Position numbers and translations under genes: made by a program. Of a DNA stretch of 64,000 nucleotides, positions 8,450 through 15,906 are shown piece after piece. Position 1 is the stretch's first letter. The number at the start of each line of letters is the position of its first letter. Source of the stretch: Paenibacillus fonticola DSM 21315 (lineage in GTDB: Bacteria; Bacillota; Bacilli; Paenibacillales; Paenibacillaceae); contig NZ_KB907261.1 in the NCBI RefSeq assembly GCF_000381905.1, positions 1 to 64,000 of the forward strand. Direction: 5' to 3'. Below the pieces are notes generated by a model. It saw nothing but the letters and a program-made list of their open reading frames with translations, did not search any database and had not been told where the DNA came from.

Positions 8450-9347
8450 CTGTATAGGCTAAGGCGACATTGTCAGGCAGTCCATAGTCACGGCGCAAGT
8501 CGATATCATGAGATAAATGAGTGAATAGCGAGCGCTTCGGCTGAATTTCCTGAAGGAGCTCTAGCGCTTCCTTGATGTCATAAACAGACCGGGTCGAGAA
8601 TTCGGCCTTCTCCTCGTAGAAGCTCGTTCCGAGAATGAGCAGGTCCAAGCCGTGAAGCGGCGCCTTCTGTTCCTCGGAAAGCGCGATCGCGTCGGAGCAA
8701 TACGCCCAGACATATCCCCGCTTGGTGAGGCGATAGGCATAGGAGTAGCCGTTTTTGCCATGGAATACTTTCCAGCCTTCAATATGCCATCCTGCTAATT
8801 CCAACCCTTGGCCGATGGGATGCATATCAAGCTGCCCCGGCAGCCATGGATATTGACGTATAATTATGTCGATTACTTCCTGTGGGGCGTAAAGCTGGCC
8901 CCGGCGATTCAACCACCGGCAGGAATCGGCCCATTCCGGAAGCCCGCCGATATGGTCAAAATGAGCATGCGTCACCAAAATTTGTTCAGCAAAACGCACA
9001 CGATGGCGCTCCATCGCCGTACGCCAATCCGGACCGCAGTCGATTAGAAATGACCCTTCCTTGCTTTCCAGCAGTACGGATGAACGGTACCGCCGATTGA
9101 CGCCCTGCTCTCTCGCATCCTGGCATACCCCGCATTCGCAGTATACTCTGGGTACGCCCATTGCGTCTCCCGTTCCCCAAAACGTTAATCGATCCCCGGT
9201 TTCATCATTTATGTGTTTAACTATCGGATTAGCTATTTGTTCATCCAATCGCCCGTGTAGTTGATCCGTAATTTGTCCGGCCTTGCCCTGTACTCTTTTG
9301 CTCACTTTCCTAGTCACCCCGTTGTCAGCAGAATCTCGTAAATGCAT
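8427..9347 (-). CDS. PhnP-like MBL-fold metallo-hydrolase
   Basis: Up to 306 residues. The metallo-beta-lactamase signature THAHFDHIGG binds the two catalytic metals. Upstream of it, GTGDAMGVPRVYCECGVC is the PhnP-type start with a CxCxxC zinc-binding motif, and further His/Asp ligands follow (TSFYEE region, LFTHLSHDID). PhnP enzymes are cyclic phosphodiesterases; here only the fold and metal sites are supported. The first ~50 residues lack family similarity and the ATG at 9347 has no ribosome binding site, so the true start is probably downstream, shortly before LTFWGTGD. It is monocistronic and ends in a terminator. Confidence 0.82.
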   Translation of the reverse strand: MHLRDSADNGVTRKVSKRVQGKAGQITDQLHGRLDEQIANPIVKHINDETGDRLTFWGTGDAMGVPRVYCECGVCQDAREQGVNRRYRSSVLLESKEGSFLIDCGPDWRTAMERHRVRFAEQILVTHAHFDHIGGLPEWADSCRWLNRRGQLYAPQEVIDIIIRQYPWLPGQLDMHPIGQGLELAGWHIEGWKVFHGKNGYSYAYRLTKRGYVWAYCSDAIALSEEQKAPLHGLDLLILGTSFYEEKAEFSTRSVYDIKEALELLQEIQPKRSLFTHLSHDIDLRRDYGLPDNVALAYTGKTVLLK

Positions 9348-9411
9348 ATCTATCGATGGCTAGCTGAAGATGTCCCATCCTGGAAGATTTATCACTTCTG
9401 AAAGATACACT

Positions 9412-9453
9412 AGCTCCAGCTCCAGCTCCAGCTCCAGCTCCAGCTCTAGCTCC
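9412..9453. repeat. Hexanucleotide microsatellite (AGCTCC x7)
   Basis: Seven tandem AGCTCC units, one with a single change (AGCTCT), lie in the intergenic space before the secreted protein gene at 9551. The unit is not in a coding frame of any supported gene. Slippage could change the spacing of the upstream promoter region. Confidence 0.9.
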
Positions 9454-9550
9454 TGCATACTGTCCAATCCATCATAGCATCAGTATTCTCAAAAAAGGAA
9501 AAAGTAATATAATGGCATTATATTATGTTGCCTATAAGGAGTTGATAACA

Positions 9551-10093
9551 TTGAGAAAAATATGGATTTGTTTTATTTTCATACTTTTTGCTGACCCATT
9601 AAGAACCTATGCCGAGCTCATCCCGTTTCAAGAGAGGATAGTGAGTATTTATCCCACGAATAATGAAGCCACTGAAGTTATCGTTAGACAGGGGACAAAA
9701 GAAGCCAGCACCTTTACCGTAAAAGGAAATGATGTGGCAGTACGCGATATTTTTGCATCGAACGTGGATAAAATTACATGGGATCATCAAGCTAAAATAG
9801 CCAAAATAAGCAACAATGGACAAGAGCTTGTGTTTGCTCTATCCGCTTCTTACCCAGAACAAGACAATGAAGTTGTAGTACCAAGCGGCTGGTTTAAGTT
9901 CGAGGATGGACGTGTATTCATTAATCTGCTTTATTTGAGTTATATTTTTGATAGATACGCGGAATTTAATGCAGATTCTGAAGAGTTCGCTTGGAAAAAT
10001 AAATTAAAGTTCTTGGATATTGAATTTATTGACACGATTAATTCGACCCCAAAAGATCGCATGGTGCATTCGTTCATACAATTCACAGAATAG
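9551..10093 (+). CDS. Secreted protein with a copper-amine-oxidase-like stalk domain
   Basis: The preferred start is TTG 9551, because AAGGAG lies 9 nt upstream at 9536-9541; the ATG at 9512 has no such site. The product (180 residues) begins with a signal peptide (MRKIWICFIFILFADPLRTY, cleavage near YAE). The rest resembles the PF07833 stalk domain common in exported Paenibacillus proteins: VDKITWDHQAKIAKISNNGQ followed by GRVFINLLYLSYIF, in place of the usual GRTLVPLRFVAE. Function is unknown; these domains usually act as wall-associated or protein-protein modules. It is a single gene with a terminator after it. Confidence 0.7.
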   Translation: MRKIWICFIFILFADPLRTYAELIPFQERIVSIYPTNNEATEVIVRQGTKEASTFTVKGNDVAVRDIFASNVDKITWDHQAKIAKISNNGQELVFALSASYPEQDNEVVVPSGWFKFEDGRVFINLLYLSYIFDRYAEFNADSEEFAWKNKLKFLDIEFIDTINSTPKDRMVHSFIQFTE

Positions 10094-10170
10094 CACCGCC
10101 GTTTCCCTAAACTAGGATGCAAATACCTTAAAACAGTTTTTCTCACTTTAAGATATCTCCTGCTTCCACG

Positions 10171-10208
10171 AAAAATAACCGTCCCGGATTTCCCAAGACG
10201 GTTATTTA
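10171..10208. terminator. Bidirectional terminator
   Basis: AAATAACCGTC (10173-10183) pairs with GACGGTTATTT (10197-10207) around a 13-nt loop. T-rich sequence follows on the plus side and a run of T on the minus side, so it can end both the stalk-protein gene and the CysA gene transcribed toward it. Confidence 0.8.
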
Positions 10209-10256
10209 TTTATGTTGGTTTACTTCACAAAAATAATGATTTGACATTCATCAAGC

Positions 10257-11321
10257 TTAAATCACTACGGTTAACGGATCGCCTTTTAGCGGATTTTCTA
10301 CAATCCAGCTCTTCTCATCATTAAACAGATACGCGCGGTGTACAAGCACTCGTACCTCTTGTCCGGCCTGGAGGGTCTCCTTTTCCAAGGACCGGAAAGT
10401 AGTTAATTTATGTCCACCCACCTCGACCTCGACGAGCCATTCGCTGCCCCGGAAGTGCAGGTGCTTAACGACCCCGGCTGCTGTAGCTGATTTAAGGACG
10501 AACTCCTGCTCGGTTCCTACCTCAATATACTCGGGACGAATGAGTGCGCGAATGCCCGGGTCCTCCGCCTCCGTCTCAAAGCCTTTCAGGTCGGACGCTT
10601 TCTCTACAAGCGTTGACTGACCGACAAACGACGCCACGAACGGGGTATATGGATCCTTATAAATATCCCAAGGCGTTCCCTTTTGCTCCAGACGTCCCTG
10701 GTTAATGATCATAATTTCATCGGCTACTTCAATCGCCTCATCCTGGTCATGTGTTACGAAGATTGAAGTAATTCCCACGCGCTCAATCAGCTCGCGAAGC
10801 CAGGAACGAAGCTCCTGACGAATCTTGGCATCAATGGCAGCAAACGGCTCATCCAGCAGCAGCAGCTGGGGCTCTGGCGCTAAAGCGCGGGCAAAAGCAA
10901 CACGCTGGCGCTGCCCTCCAGATAACTGGTGAGGATAGCGGTGTTCAAAGCCTTTCAATCCGGTTAGTTCAACAAGCTCCATTACCCGTTCCTTGATCTT
11001 GGACTTCGCCTCTTTCTTCACCTGAAGACCGAAAGCGATATTATCAAAAACGGTCATATGCTTGAATAGTGCGTAGCTCTGGAATACAAAACCGATCCCC
11101 CGCTCCTGCGGAGCAAGTCCGTTCACCCGCTGCCCATGAAACAATATTTCACCGGAATCAGGCTGTTCCAGCCCTGCCAAAATGCGTAAAATAGAAGTTT
11201 TTCCGCCGCCGCTTGGACCGAGCAAGCCGATGAGCTGCCCCTTTTCAATTCCGAAGCTGACATCCTTCACCGCATGAAAACTTCCAAAATGTTTTTCCAA
11301 ATTTTTAACCTCAACATGCAT
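10257..11321 (-). CDS. cysA: Sulfate/molybdate-type ABC transporter ATPase (CysA-like)
   Basis: 354 residues from ATG 11321 (MHVEVKNLEKHFGSF). Walker A GPSGGGKTS, Q-loop FVFQSYALFKHMTV, signature LSGGQRQR, Walker B LLLLDEPFAAID and switch VTHDQDEA are all present. A C-terminal TOBE-like domain follows (FRGSEWLVEVEVGGHKL). PQERGIGFVFQSYALF is typical of CysA. It would energise sulfate or thiosulfate uptake, but no permease or binding-protein genes are adjacent, so it either serves a transporter encoded elsewhere or is an orphan. An earlier in-frame GTG (11333) overlaps the AAAGGG ribosome binding site and is unlikely. Confidence 0.85.
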   Translation of the reverse strand: MHVEVKNLEKHFGSFHAVKDVSFGIEKGQLIGLLGPSGGGKTSILRILAGLEQPDSGEILFHGQRVNGLAPQERGIGFVFQSYALFKHMTVFDNIAFGLQVKKEAKSKIKERVMELVELTGLKGFEHRYPHQLSGGQRQRVAFARALAPEPQLLLLDEPFAAIDAKIRQELRSWLRELIERVGITSIFVTHDQDEAIEVADEIMIINQGRLEQKGTPWDIYKDPYTPFVASFVGQSTLVEKASDLKGFETEAEDPGIRALIRPEYIEVGTEQEFVLKSATAAGVVKHLHFRGSEWLVEVEVGGHKLTTFRSLEKETLQAGQEVRVLVHRAYLFNDEKSWIVENPLKGDPLTVVI

Positions 11322-11391
11322 TCCAGGCCACACCCTTTCGTTGAATCCTTACCCGACCGTTTCGTATATTATTCTTATGAACTTACTCGGC

Positions 11392-11419
11392 ATTATAATC
11401 TTAAAAACACTTTACCAAA
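11392..11419 (-). promoter_or_regulatory. Probable promoter of the CysA-like gene
   Basis: On the minus strand TTTGGT (11414-11419) and TATAAT (11392-11397) are separated by 16 bp, about 70 nt upstream of the start codon. The -10 is perfect and the -35 is fair. The rest of the 225-bp interval up to the LacI operator shows no gene; a short plus-strand ORF there is judged chance. Confidence 0.5.
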
Positions 11420-11545
11420 CCCTGCCTTTACCGTCAATCCATTACGGTTCATAAATTTTTTAGCGTTTCAAAGAGATTACCCTCATGATCCTTATTCCAT
11501 TCAATTCCTACTCCCATATCGCATTCATAAGGATGATGAATTCCG

Positions 11546-11567
11546 AAATGATTAACGTTGATCATTT
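11546..11567. promoter_or_regulatory. Operator palindrome upstream of the LacI-family gene
   Basis: A 22-bp palindrome with arms AAATGAT and ATCATTT around a centre TtAACGTTgA, matching its own complement at 20 of 22 positions. It lies just upstream of the TTGACA promoter of the LacI-family gene. A second site with the same arms precedes the binding-protein gene at 12732, which strongly suggests both are bound by this regulator (autoregulation plus operon control). Confidence 0.7.
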
Positions 11568-11581
11568 TTTCTGTGAAAACG

Positions 11582-11611
11582 TTGACATATCCTCACATTA
11601 TATTTTATGAT
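11582..11611 (+). promoter_or_regulatory. Promoter of the LacI-family regulator
   Basis: TTGACA at 11582-11587 and TATGAT at 11606-11611 with an 18-bp spacer, followed by a ribosome binding site (AAAGGTG, 11634-11640). The -35 matches the vegetative consensus perfectly. The operator at 11546-11567 ends 14 bp upstream of the -35. Confidence 0.65.
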
Positions 11612-11646
11612 TAGTTTCGAGAGCAGGGATGTGAAAGGTGATGAAC

Positions 11647-12690
11647 ATGTCAAAAGAGTCTTACAACAAGGTAACCGTCAAAACGCTAGCGGAAAAACTC
11701 GGTTTGTCAGTAGCTACGATCGATCGAGCATTAAACCAGAGGGGGAATGTCAAAAAGGCTACTTACGACAGAATTATGCAAGCTGTCGAGGAGCTGAACT
11801 ATTCACCTAACAAGTCGGCAAGCTATCTATCCAGAAACAGAATGATATCTATCGCAGTTATTTTTCAAACATATCCCATCTATTTCTGGGAGCAAATTGA
11901 GATTGGCGTAAACAACGCCCTTCAAGAGCTGTCGCATTTCGGTCTTCAAGTGGATATTATCCGTACTATGAATACTAACATTGAAGAGCAGATCGAAAAG
12001 ATCAACGAAGTCGTCGACAGCGGGAAATACGACGGTATCGCCATCTCCTCTGACGGTTCCTTCGAGATCGCGGAGCTGATTGACAAAGCTGTTAACAGAG
12101 GCATTGCTACCTGCACCTTCAACACTGACTCTCCTATTAGTAAGCGCTTATTTTACGTCGGCTGCGATTATCGGGATGCCGGTAAATTAGCCGCGGAACT
12201 GCTGTGCAAATTTATCGGCCGCAAAGGGAAAACAGCCTTCATCCTCGAGACGGAAAATATGTTCCAGTTCCAGCAAAAGATCCTGGGCTTTCGCGAGGTC
12301 ATCGGACGTTACGACAACGTGCAAATGATCGGCCCCCTCAAACTGGATAGGAATAATATCGAGGGCTCTTTGGAACACTTAATAAAAGACCAGCTTTCGG
12401 ATGTAGACGGCATTTATTTGGCTACCGGACAACTTGCCGCCATGGCCCAATATATCGAAAGTTGGGGGCTGGACGCAGCTCTGATCGGTCATGACATGAC
12501 TCCAGAAGTGCATGATTATTTGCAGAAAGATATCATTACAGCGACGATTTGCCAGGATCCGCATAATCAAGGCTATACCGCTGTTAAACTGTTGTTTGAT
12601 CATTTGACTCGCCCAACCGAGTTCATTCCATCTCTTAACTTAAGCAAGCTTGAAGTCGCTTTAAGCGAAAACGCCAATTTCTTTTTGTGA
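11647..12690 (+). CDS. LacI-family transcriptional regulator
   Basis: 347 residues. The N-terminal HTH is VTVKTLAEKLGLSVATIDRA with a hinge region LNYSPNKSASYL; TIDRALN replaces the more common TVSRVLN, so its operator may differ from that of typical family members. The remainder is a periplasmic-binding-like sugar-sensing domain (YDGIAISSDG, FYVGCDYRDAGKLAAELL). The start at ATG 11647 is chosen because AAAGGTG lies 6 nt upstream; the ATG at 11641 touches it. It precedes, in the same direction, the binding-protein/permease/GH31 operon and very likely represses it until the sugar is present. Confidence 0.92.
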   Translation: MSKESYNKVTVKTLAEKLGLSVATIDRALNQRGNVKKATYDRIMQAVEELNYSPNKSASYLSRNRMISIAVIFQTYPIYFWEQIEIGVNNALQELSHFGLQVDIIRTMNTNIEEQIEKINEVVDSGKYDGIAISSDGSFEIAELIDKAVNRGIATCTFNTDSPISKRLFYVGCDYRDAGKLAAELLCKFIGRKGKTAFILETENMFQFQQKILGFREVIGRYDNVQMIGPLKLDRNNIEGSLEHLIKDQLSDVDGIYLATGQLAAMAQYIESWGLDAALIGHDMTPEVHDYLQKDIITATICQDPHNQGYTAVKLLFDHLTRPTEFIPSLNLSKLEVALSENANFFL

Positions 12691-12731
12691 TTTTTTTGCG
12701 CTATATTATCAGTACAGTACTTTTTGCAACA

Positions 12732-12753
12732 AAATGATCAACGTACATCATTT
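12732..12753. promoter_or_regulatory. Second LacI-type operator, before the sugar operon
   Basis: Arms AAATGAT and ATCATTT flank a centre CAACGTAC; this matches the site at 11546-11567 in both arms, in spacing and in the central ACGT. It lies 57 bp upstream of the binding-protein ATG. A perfect small palindrome AGTACAGTACT (12711-12721) sits just upstream. A TATATT hexamer near 12701 could be the -10, which would place this operator downstream as a roadblock; the promoter itself is not certain. Confidence 0.65.
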
Positions 12754-12809
12754 CTAAAACATTCCAATCATATTTCAACTCATTTTATCAAACAAAGGGG
12801 CTCGAATAT

Positions 12810-14063
12810 ATGAAAAAAAAGGCATCACTTATTCTCATTGCCACGATGATCTTCAGTCTCATACTTACCGCATGCGGAGGGGAACAAAAAAGCGCCGGCC
12901 AAAACGATGCCAGTAACGGCGGAGACAAAAAACAAGTTTCTTTCTGGTATTATTTTGGCGGCAATGAAGAAACTGCACTTAAAGAAGCAATTCAAAAATA
13001 CAACAGCTCGCAGGATCAATATGAGGTTATTGGACAATACGTACCGTTCGGCGATATGAAAAAAAGATTGTCCGTAGGCCTGATGGGTGAAGAATTACCA
13101 GATATCGTAACCGTTGACAACCCTGACCATGCCTCCTTTGCCGCTGCCGGTATCTTCGAGGATATTACGGAACGTGTAAACGAATGGGGCCAAGGCAGTC
13201 AATACCTTGAAGGCCCGTTGGAATCCGCCAAATACGAAGGCAAACTGTATGGCTTGCCGTTTACAAGCAACACGCTTGCCCTCTTCTATAACACCGATAT
13301 GTTTAAAGATGCCGGTATCGCCGAGCCGCCAAAAACTTGGGACGAGCTTCGCGAAACAGCAAAAAAATTAACCGTCGGTGATCGTTACGGCCTTGGGTTT
13401 GCTGCCGTTAAATCCGAAGAAGGCGCTTTCGACTTCCTTCCATGGCTCCTTTCCACCGGCGCAAATTACGACAGCATCGATTCTCCTGAAGCTGCCCGCG
13501 CATTCACTTTCTTGACGGATCTCATCAAAGACGGCTCCGTCAGCAAAGAAGTCATCAACCTGTCTAACAGCGATACTTTAAAACAATTTTCCTCCGGCAA
13601 GCTGGCCATGATGGTGAATGGTCCATGGAACATTGCCGGCGTAAAAGCGGATGCTCCTAATATGAATTTCGCCATTGCCAAACTGCCGATCGACAAGCAG
13701 GAAGCTTCCGTACTCGGCGGAGAGAATATCGCCGTAATTAAAGGCAATAACGTAGATGGGGCTTGGGATTTCTTGAGATGGATGTCCGAAGCTGAGCAAA
13801 TGGAATCCTACCTCGTACAAACCGGTTACTTCTCGCCTCGCAAAGACGTGGCCGAAAAGTCCGATCACTGGAAAAGCGACGCACATTTAAGCGGATTCCT
13901 GGAGCAAATGCAATCCGCACAACCGCGCGGTCCGCATCCAAAATGGCCTGAAATTTCGTCCATCCTGCAGGAAGCATATCAAAAATCGTTCTCCATGGCG
14001 ATGGACCCAGCCGCTGCGGCAGCAGAAGCCGGACAAAAAATCAAAGACATTATCAATCCATAG
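12810..14063 (+). CDS. Sugar-binding lipoprotein of the LacI-controlled ABC importer
   Basis: 417 residues, family 1 extracellular solute-binding protein. Signal peptide MKKKASLILIATMIFSLILT ends at the lipobox LTAC-GG. The mature protein contains typical segments such as GLPFTSNTLALFYNTDMFKD and GKLAMMVNGPWNIAG. Neighbours (two permeases and an alpha-xylosidase-like GH31 enzyme) suggest the ligand is an alpha-linked xylose- or glucose-containing oligosaccharide. AAAGGGG precedes the ATG by 10 nt. No ATPase gene is in the operon. Confidence 0.93.
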   Translation: MKKKASLILIATMIFSLILTACGGEQKSAGQNDASNGGDKKQVSFWYYFGGNEETALKEAIQKYNSSQDQYEVIGQYVPFGDMKKRLSVGLMGEELPDIVTVDNPDHASFAAAGIFEDITERVNEWGQGSQYLEGPLESAKYEGKLYGLPFTSNTLALFYNTDMFKDAGIAEPPKTWDELRETAKKLTVGDRYGLGFAAVKSEEGAFDFLPWLLSTGANYDSIDSPEAARAFTFLTDLIKDGSVSKEVINLSNSDTLKQFSSGKLAMMVNGPWNIAGVKADAPNMNFAIAKLPIDKQEASVLGGENIAVIKGNNVDGAWDFLRWMSEAEQMESYLVQTGYFSPRKDVAEKSDHWKSDAHLSGFLEQMQSAQPRGPHPKWPEISSILQEAYQKSFSMAMDPAAAAAEAGQKIKDIINP

Positions 14064-14106
14064 CCATCGCGCACTTGCGCAAAAAGGCAATTTAGACTCT
14101 ATTTTC

Positions 14107-14144
14107 CCTTCTCCAAGACCTTTATTTAAAGGTCATGGAGAAGG
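14107..14144. promoter_or_regulatory. Intra-operon stem-loop after the binding-protein gene
   Basis: CCTTCTCCaaGACCTTT (14107-14123) pairs with AAAGGTCatGGAGAAGG (14128-14144) around a 4-nt loop: 15 pairs with one 2-nt mismatch. No T run follows, so it is not a standard terminator. Such hairpins behind binding-protein genes protect the upstream mRNA from 3' exonucleases and lower permease expression (known for malE-malF in enterobacteria; inferred here). Confidence 0.7.
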
Positions 14145-14171
14145 ACAATCCCTTAGAGAGGGGCAGTTCTT

Positions 14172-15062
14172 GTGGAATTAAATAAAAGAAATCTGCTGAT
14201 TAGTCTGGCCTATGTTGTTCCAGCGCTAATTTTCATGCTCGTATTGATCGGTTATCCGCTCTTTTACAACGTCAAAATCAGCTTTCAGCATCTGGATCTA
14301 ATGTCGCTGAACAATCCCGATATCGCGTTTGCAGGTCTAGAAAATTATCGGAAAGTCATCGGTCTGGACTCTTTTCATATCGCATTTAAAAACACTTTCT
14401 TCTTTACATTTTGGAGTATCTTCCTGCAATTTACGATCGGCTTTGCGCTCGCCTTGTTCTTCAATATGAAATTCCGTTTGGCTGGGTTTCTAAGAGGCTT
14501 GACGCTGGTCTCCTATCTAGTTCCAATCGTTATTACGTCGCTGTTGTTCAAATTCATGTTCAACCAAAGCGTCGGGATTATCAACTATATCCTGCTCTCC
14601 ATCGGTTTTGTGGATCAGCCGATCGAGTGGCTGACGCATCCGGAGCTCGCTATGTGGAGCGTCATAATCGCCAACGTCTGGGTTGGAGCACCATTTAACA
14701 TGATGCTGCTCTCTACGGGACTCTCCTCGCTGCCTGACGATATTTACGAAGCGGCTTCCATCGACGGCGCGAATAAATTCAAGCAGTTCATGTATATGAC
14801 CCTGCCGATGCTTCGTCCGGTCATTATGATCGTCATCATGATGGGCTTCATCTTTACGTTTAAAGTGTTCGACCTGATCTTCGTCATGACCGCCGGCGGA
14901 CCGGTAAATGCGACGGAAGTGCTGTCGACCTTGGCCTACAAGCTGTCCTTTGATCAATTCAATTTCTCTCAAGGCGCAGCGGCGTCCAACATTCTCTTCT
15001 TGATTCTGTTCATAGTCAGTCTGATTTACTTGCGCATGGTTCGCAGCGATGAGGTGATGTAA
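14172..15062 (+). CDS. Carbohydrate ABC transporter permease, MalF/UgpA type
   Basis: 296 residues with six predicted helices and the EAA motif DIYEAASIDGANKFKQF near residue 190. The start is GTG 14172 with GAGAGGGG about 9 nt upstream. It is separated from the binding-protein gene by the stem-loop at 14107-14144 and from the next permease by only 2 bp. It is one half of the transmembrane channel of the LacI-controlled importer. Confidence 0.92.
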   Translation: MELNKRNLLISLAYVVPALIFMLVLIGYPLFYNVKISFQHLDLMSLNNPDIAFAGLENYRKVIGLDSFHIAFKNTFFFTFWSIFLQFTIGFALALFFNMKFRLAGFLRGLTLVSYLVPIVITSLLFKFMFNQSVGIINYILLSIGFVDQPIEWLTHPELAMWSVIIANVWVGAPFNMMLLSTGLSSLPDDIYEAASIDGANKFKQFMYMTLPMLRPVIMIVIMMGFIFTFKVFDLIFVMTAGGPVNATEVLSTLAYKLSFDQFNFSQGAAASNILFLILFIVSLIYLRMVRSDEVM

Positions 15063-15064
15063 AA

Positions 15065-15883
15065 ATGGGAAGATCAAAAGAGCTCATATTAAGCATTGTT
15101 GGGATCATCATTGTAGGTGCCCTCCTGTTCCCTATTTATTGGATGATCGTCAGCTCGTTCAAAGTACAGGGAGAAATATTCCAGATGCCGCCGACGCTTA
15201 TTCCGAATGACTGGTATGTGGAAGGCTACACCTCACAGCTCAGCGGCGCTCTCGGAAGAAGCTTTATTAACAGTTTAATTGTAGCTATCAGTTCGATGGC
15301 CATCGTCGTTGTGCTCGCCATTCCCGCTTCCTACGGACTTGCGAGATATCCGGTGCCCGGCAAGAAGTGGATGATTCTCTTCTTCCTAGTTACACAAATG
15401 CTGCCGGTAACCGTAGTGCTTACGCCGTTGTTTATTTTGTTCAAAAAGATGGCACTGCTCAACAGCTTGGCTGCACCTATTCTCGCTACGGCAACGCTAG
15501 GGATTCCGTTCTCGGTGCTCATTCTCAGAACCTATTTCCTGAACGCGCCTAAAGAGCTCGAGGATGCGGCGATGATCGATGGCTGCAACCGGTTCACCGC
15601 ATTCCTAAGAATCATGATTCCGATTTCTTATCCAGGAATTATCGTATCGGCTACATTCTCGTTCCTCTTTGCCTGGGGCGATTTGATTTACAGCATGACC
15701 TTCATTAGTAATTCCGCAATGTGGCCGTTAACTGCCGGCGTATACAATTCCATGGGTAAATACGGCATTCAATGGAACAATCTATTATCCTTTGCCACAA
15801 TAACCGTTCTTCCGGTACTTGCTATGTTCATCGTATTACAACGTTATATCATCAGCGGACTTACTAACGGAGCGGTTAAATAA
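15065..15883 (+). CDS. Carbohydrate ABC transporter permease, MalG/UgpE type
   Basis: 272 residues with six predicted helices; the EAA loop reads LEDAAMIDGCNRFTAF. The ATG at 15065 lies 2 bp after the stop of the partner permease, and the ribosome binding site (GAGGTGATG) is inside that gene's end, so translation is probably coupled. It completes the channel of the importer. Confidence 0.92.
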   Translation: MGRSKELILSIVGIIIVGALLFPIYWMIVSSFKVQGEIFQMPPTLIPNDWYVEGYTSQLSGALGRSFINSLIVAISSMAIVVVLAIPASYGLARYPVPGKKWMILFFLVTQMLPVTVVLTPLFILFKKMALLNSLAAPILATATLGIPFSVLILRTYFLNAPKELEDAAMIDGCNRFTAFLRIMIPISYPGIIVSATFSFLFAWGDLIYSMTFISNSAMWPLTAGVYNSMGKYGIQWNNLLSFATITVLPVLAMFIVLQRYIISGLTNGAVK

Positions 15884-15906
15884 TATAGATATAGGTGGGG
15901 AAAACC

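Noticed and set aside
11334..11545. A SAM or T-box riboswitch upstream of the CysA-type gene
   Set aside because: No terminator/antiterminator pair or conserved core is visible; only a small hairpin ACCGT/ACGGT is present.
11274..11555. A 93-codon plus-strand ORF between cysA and the LacI gene
   Set aside because: It starts inside the cysA coding region, has no ribosome binding site and runs through promoter sequence.
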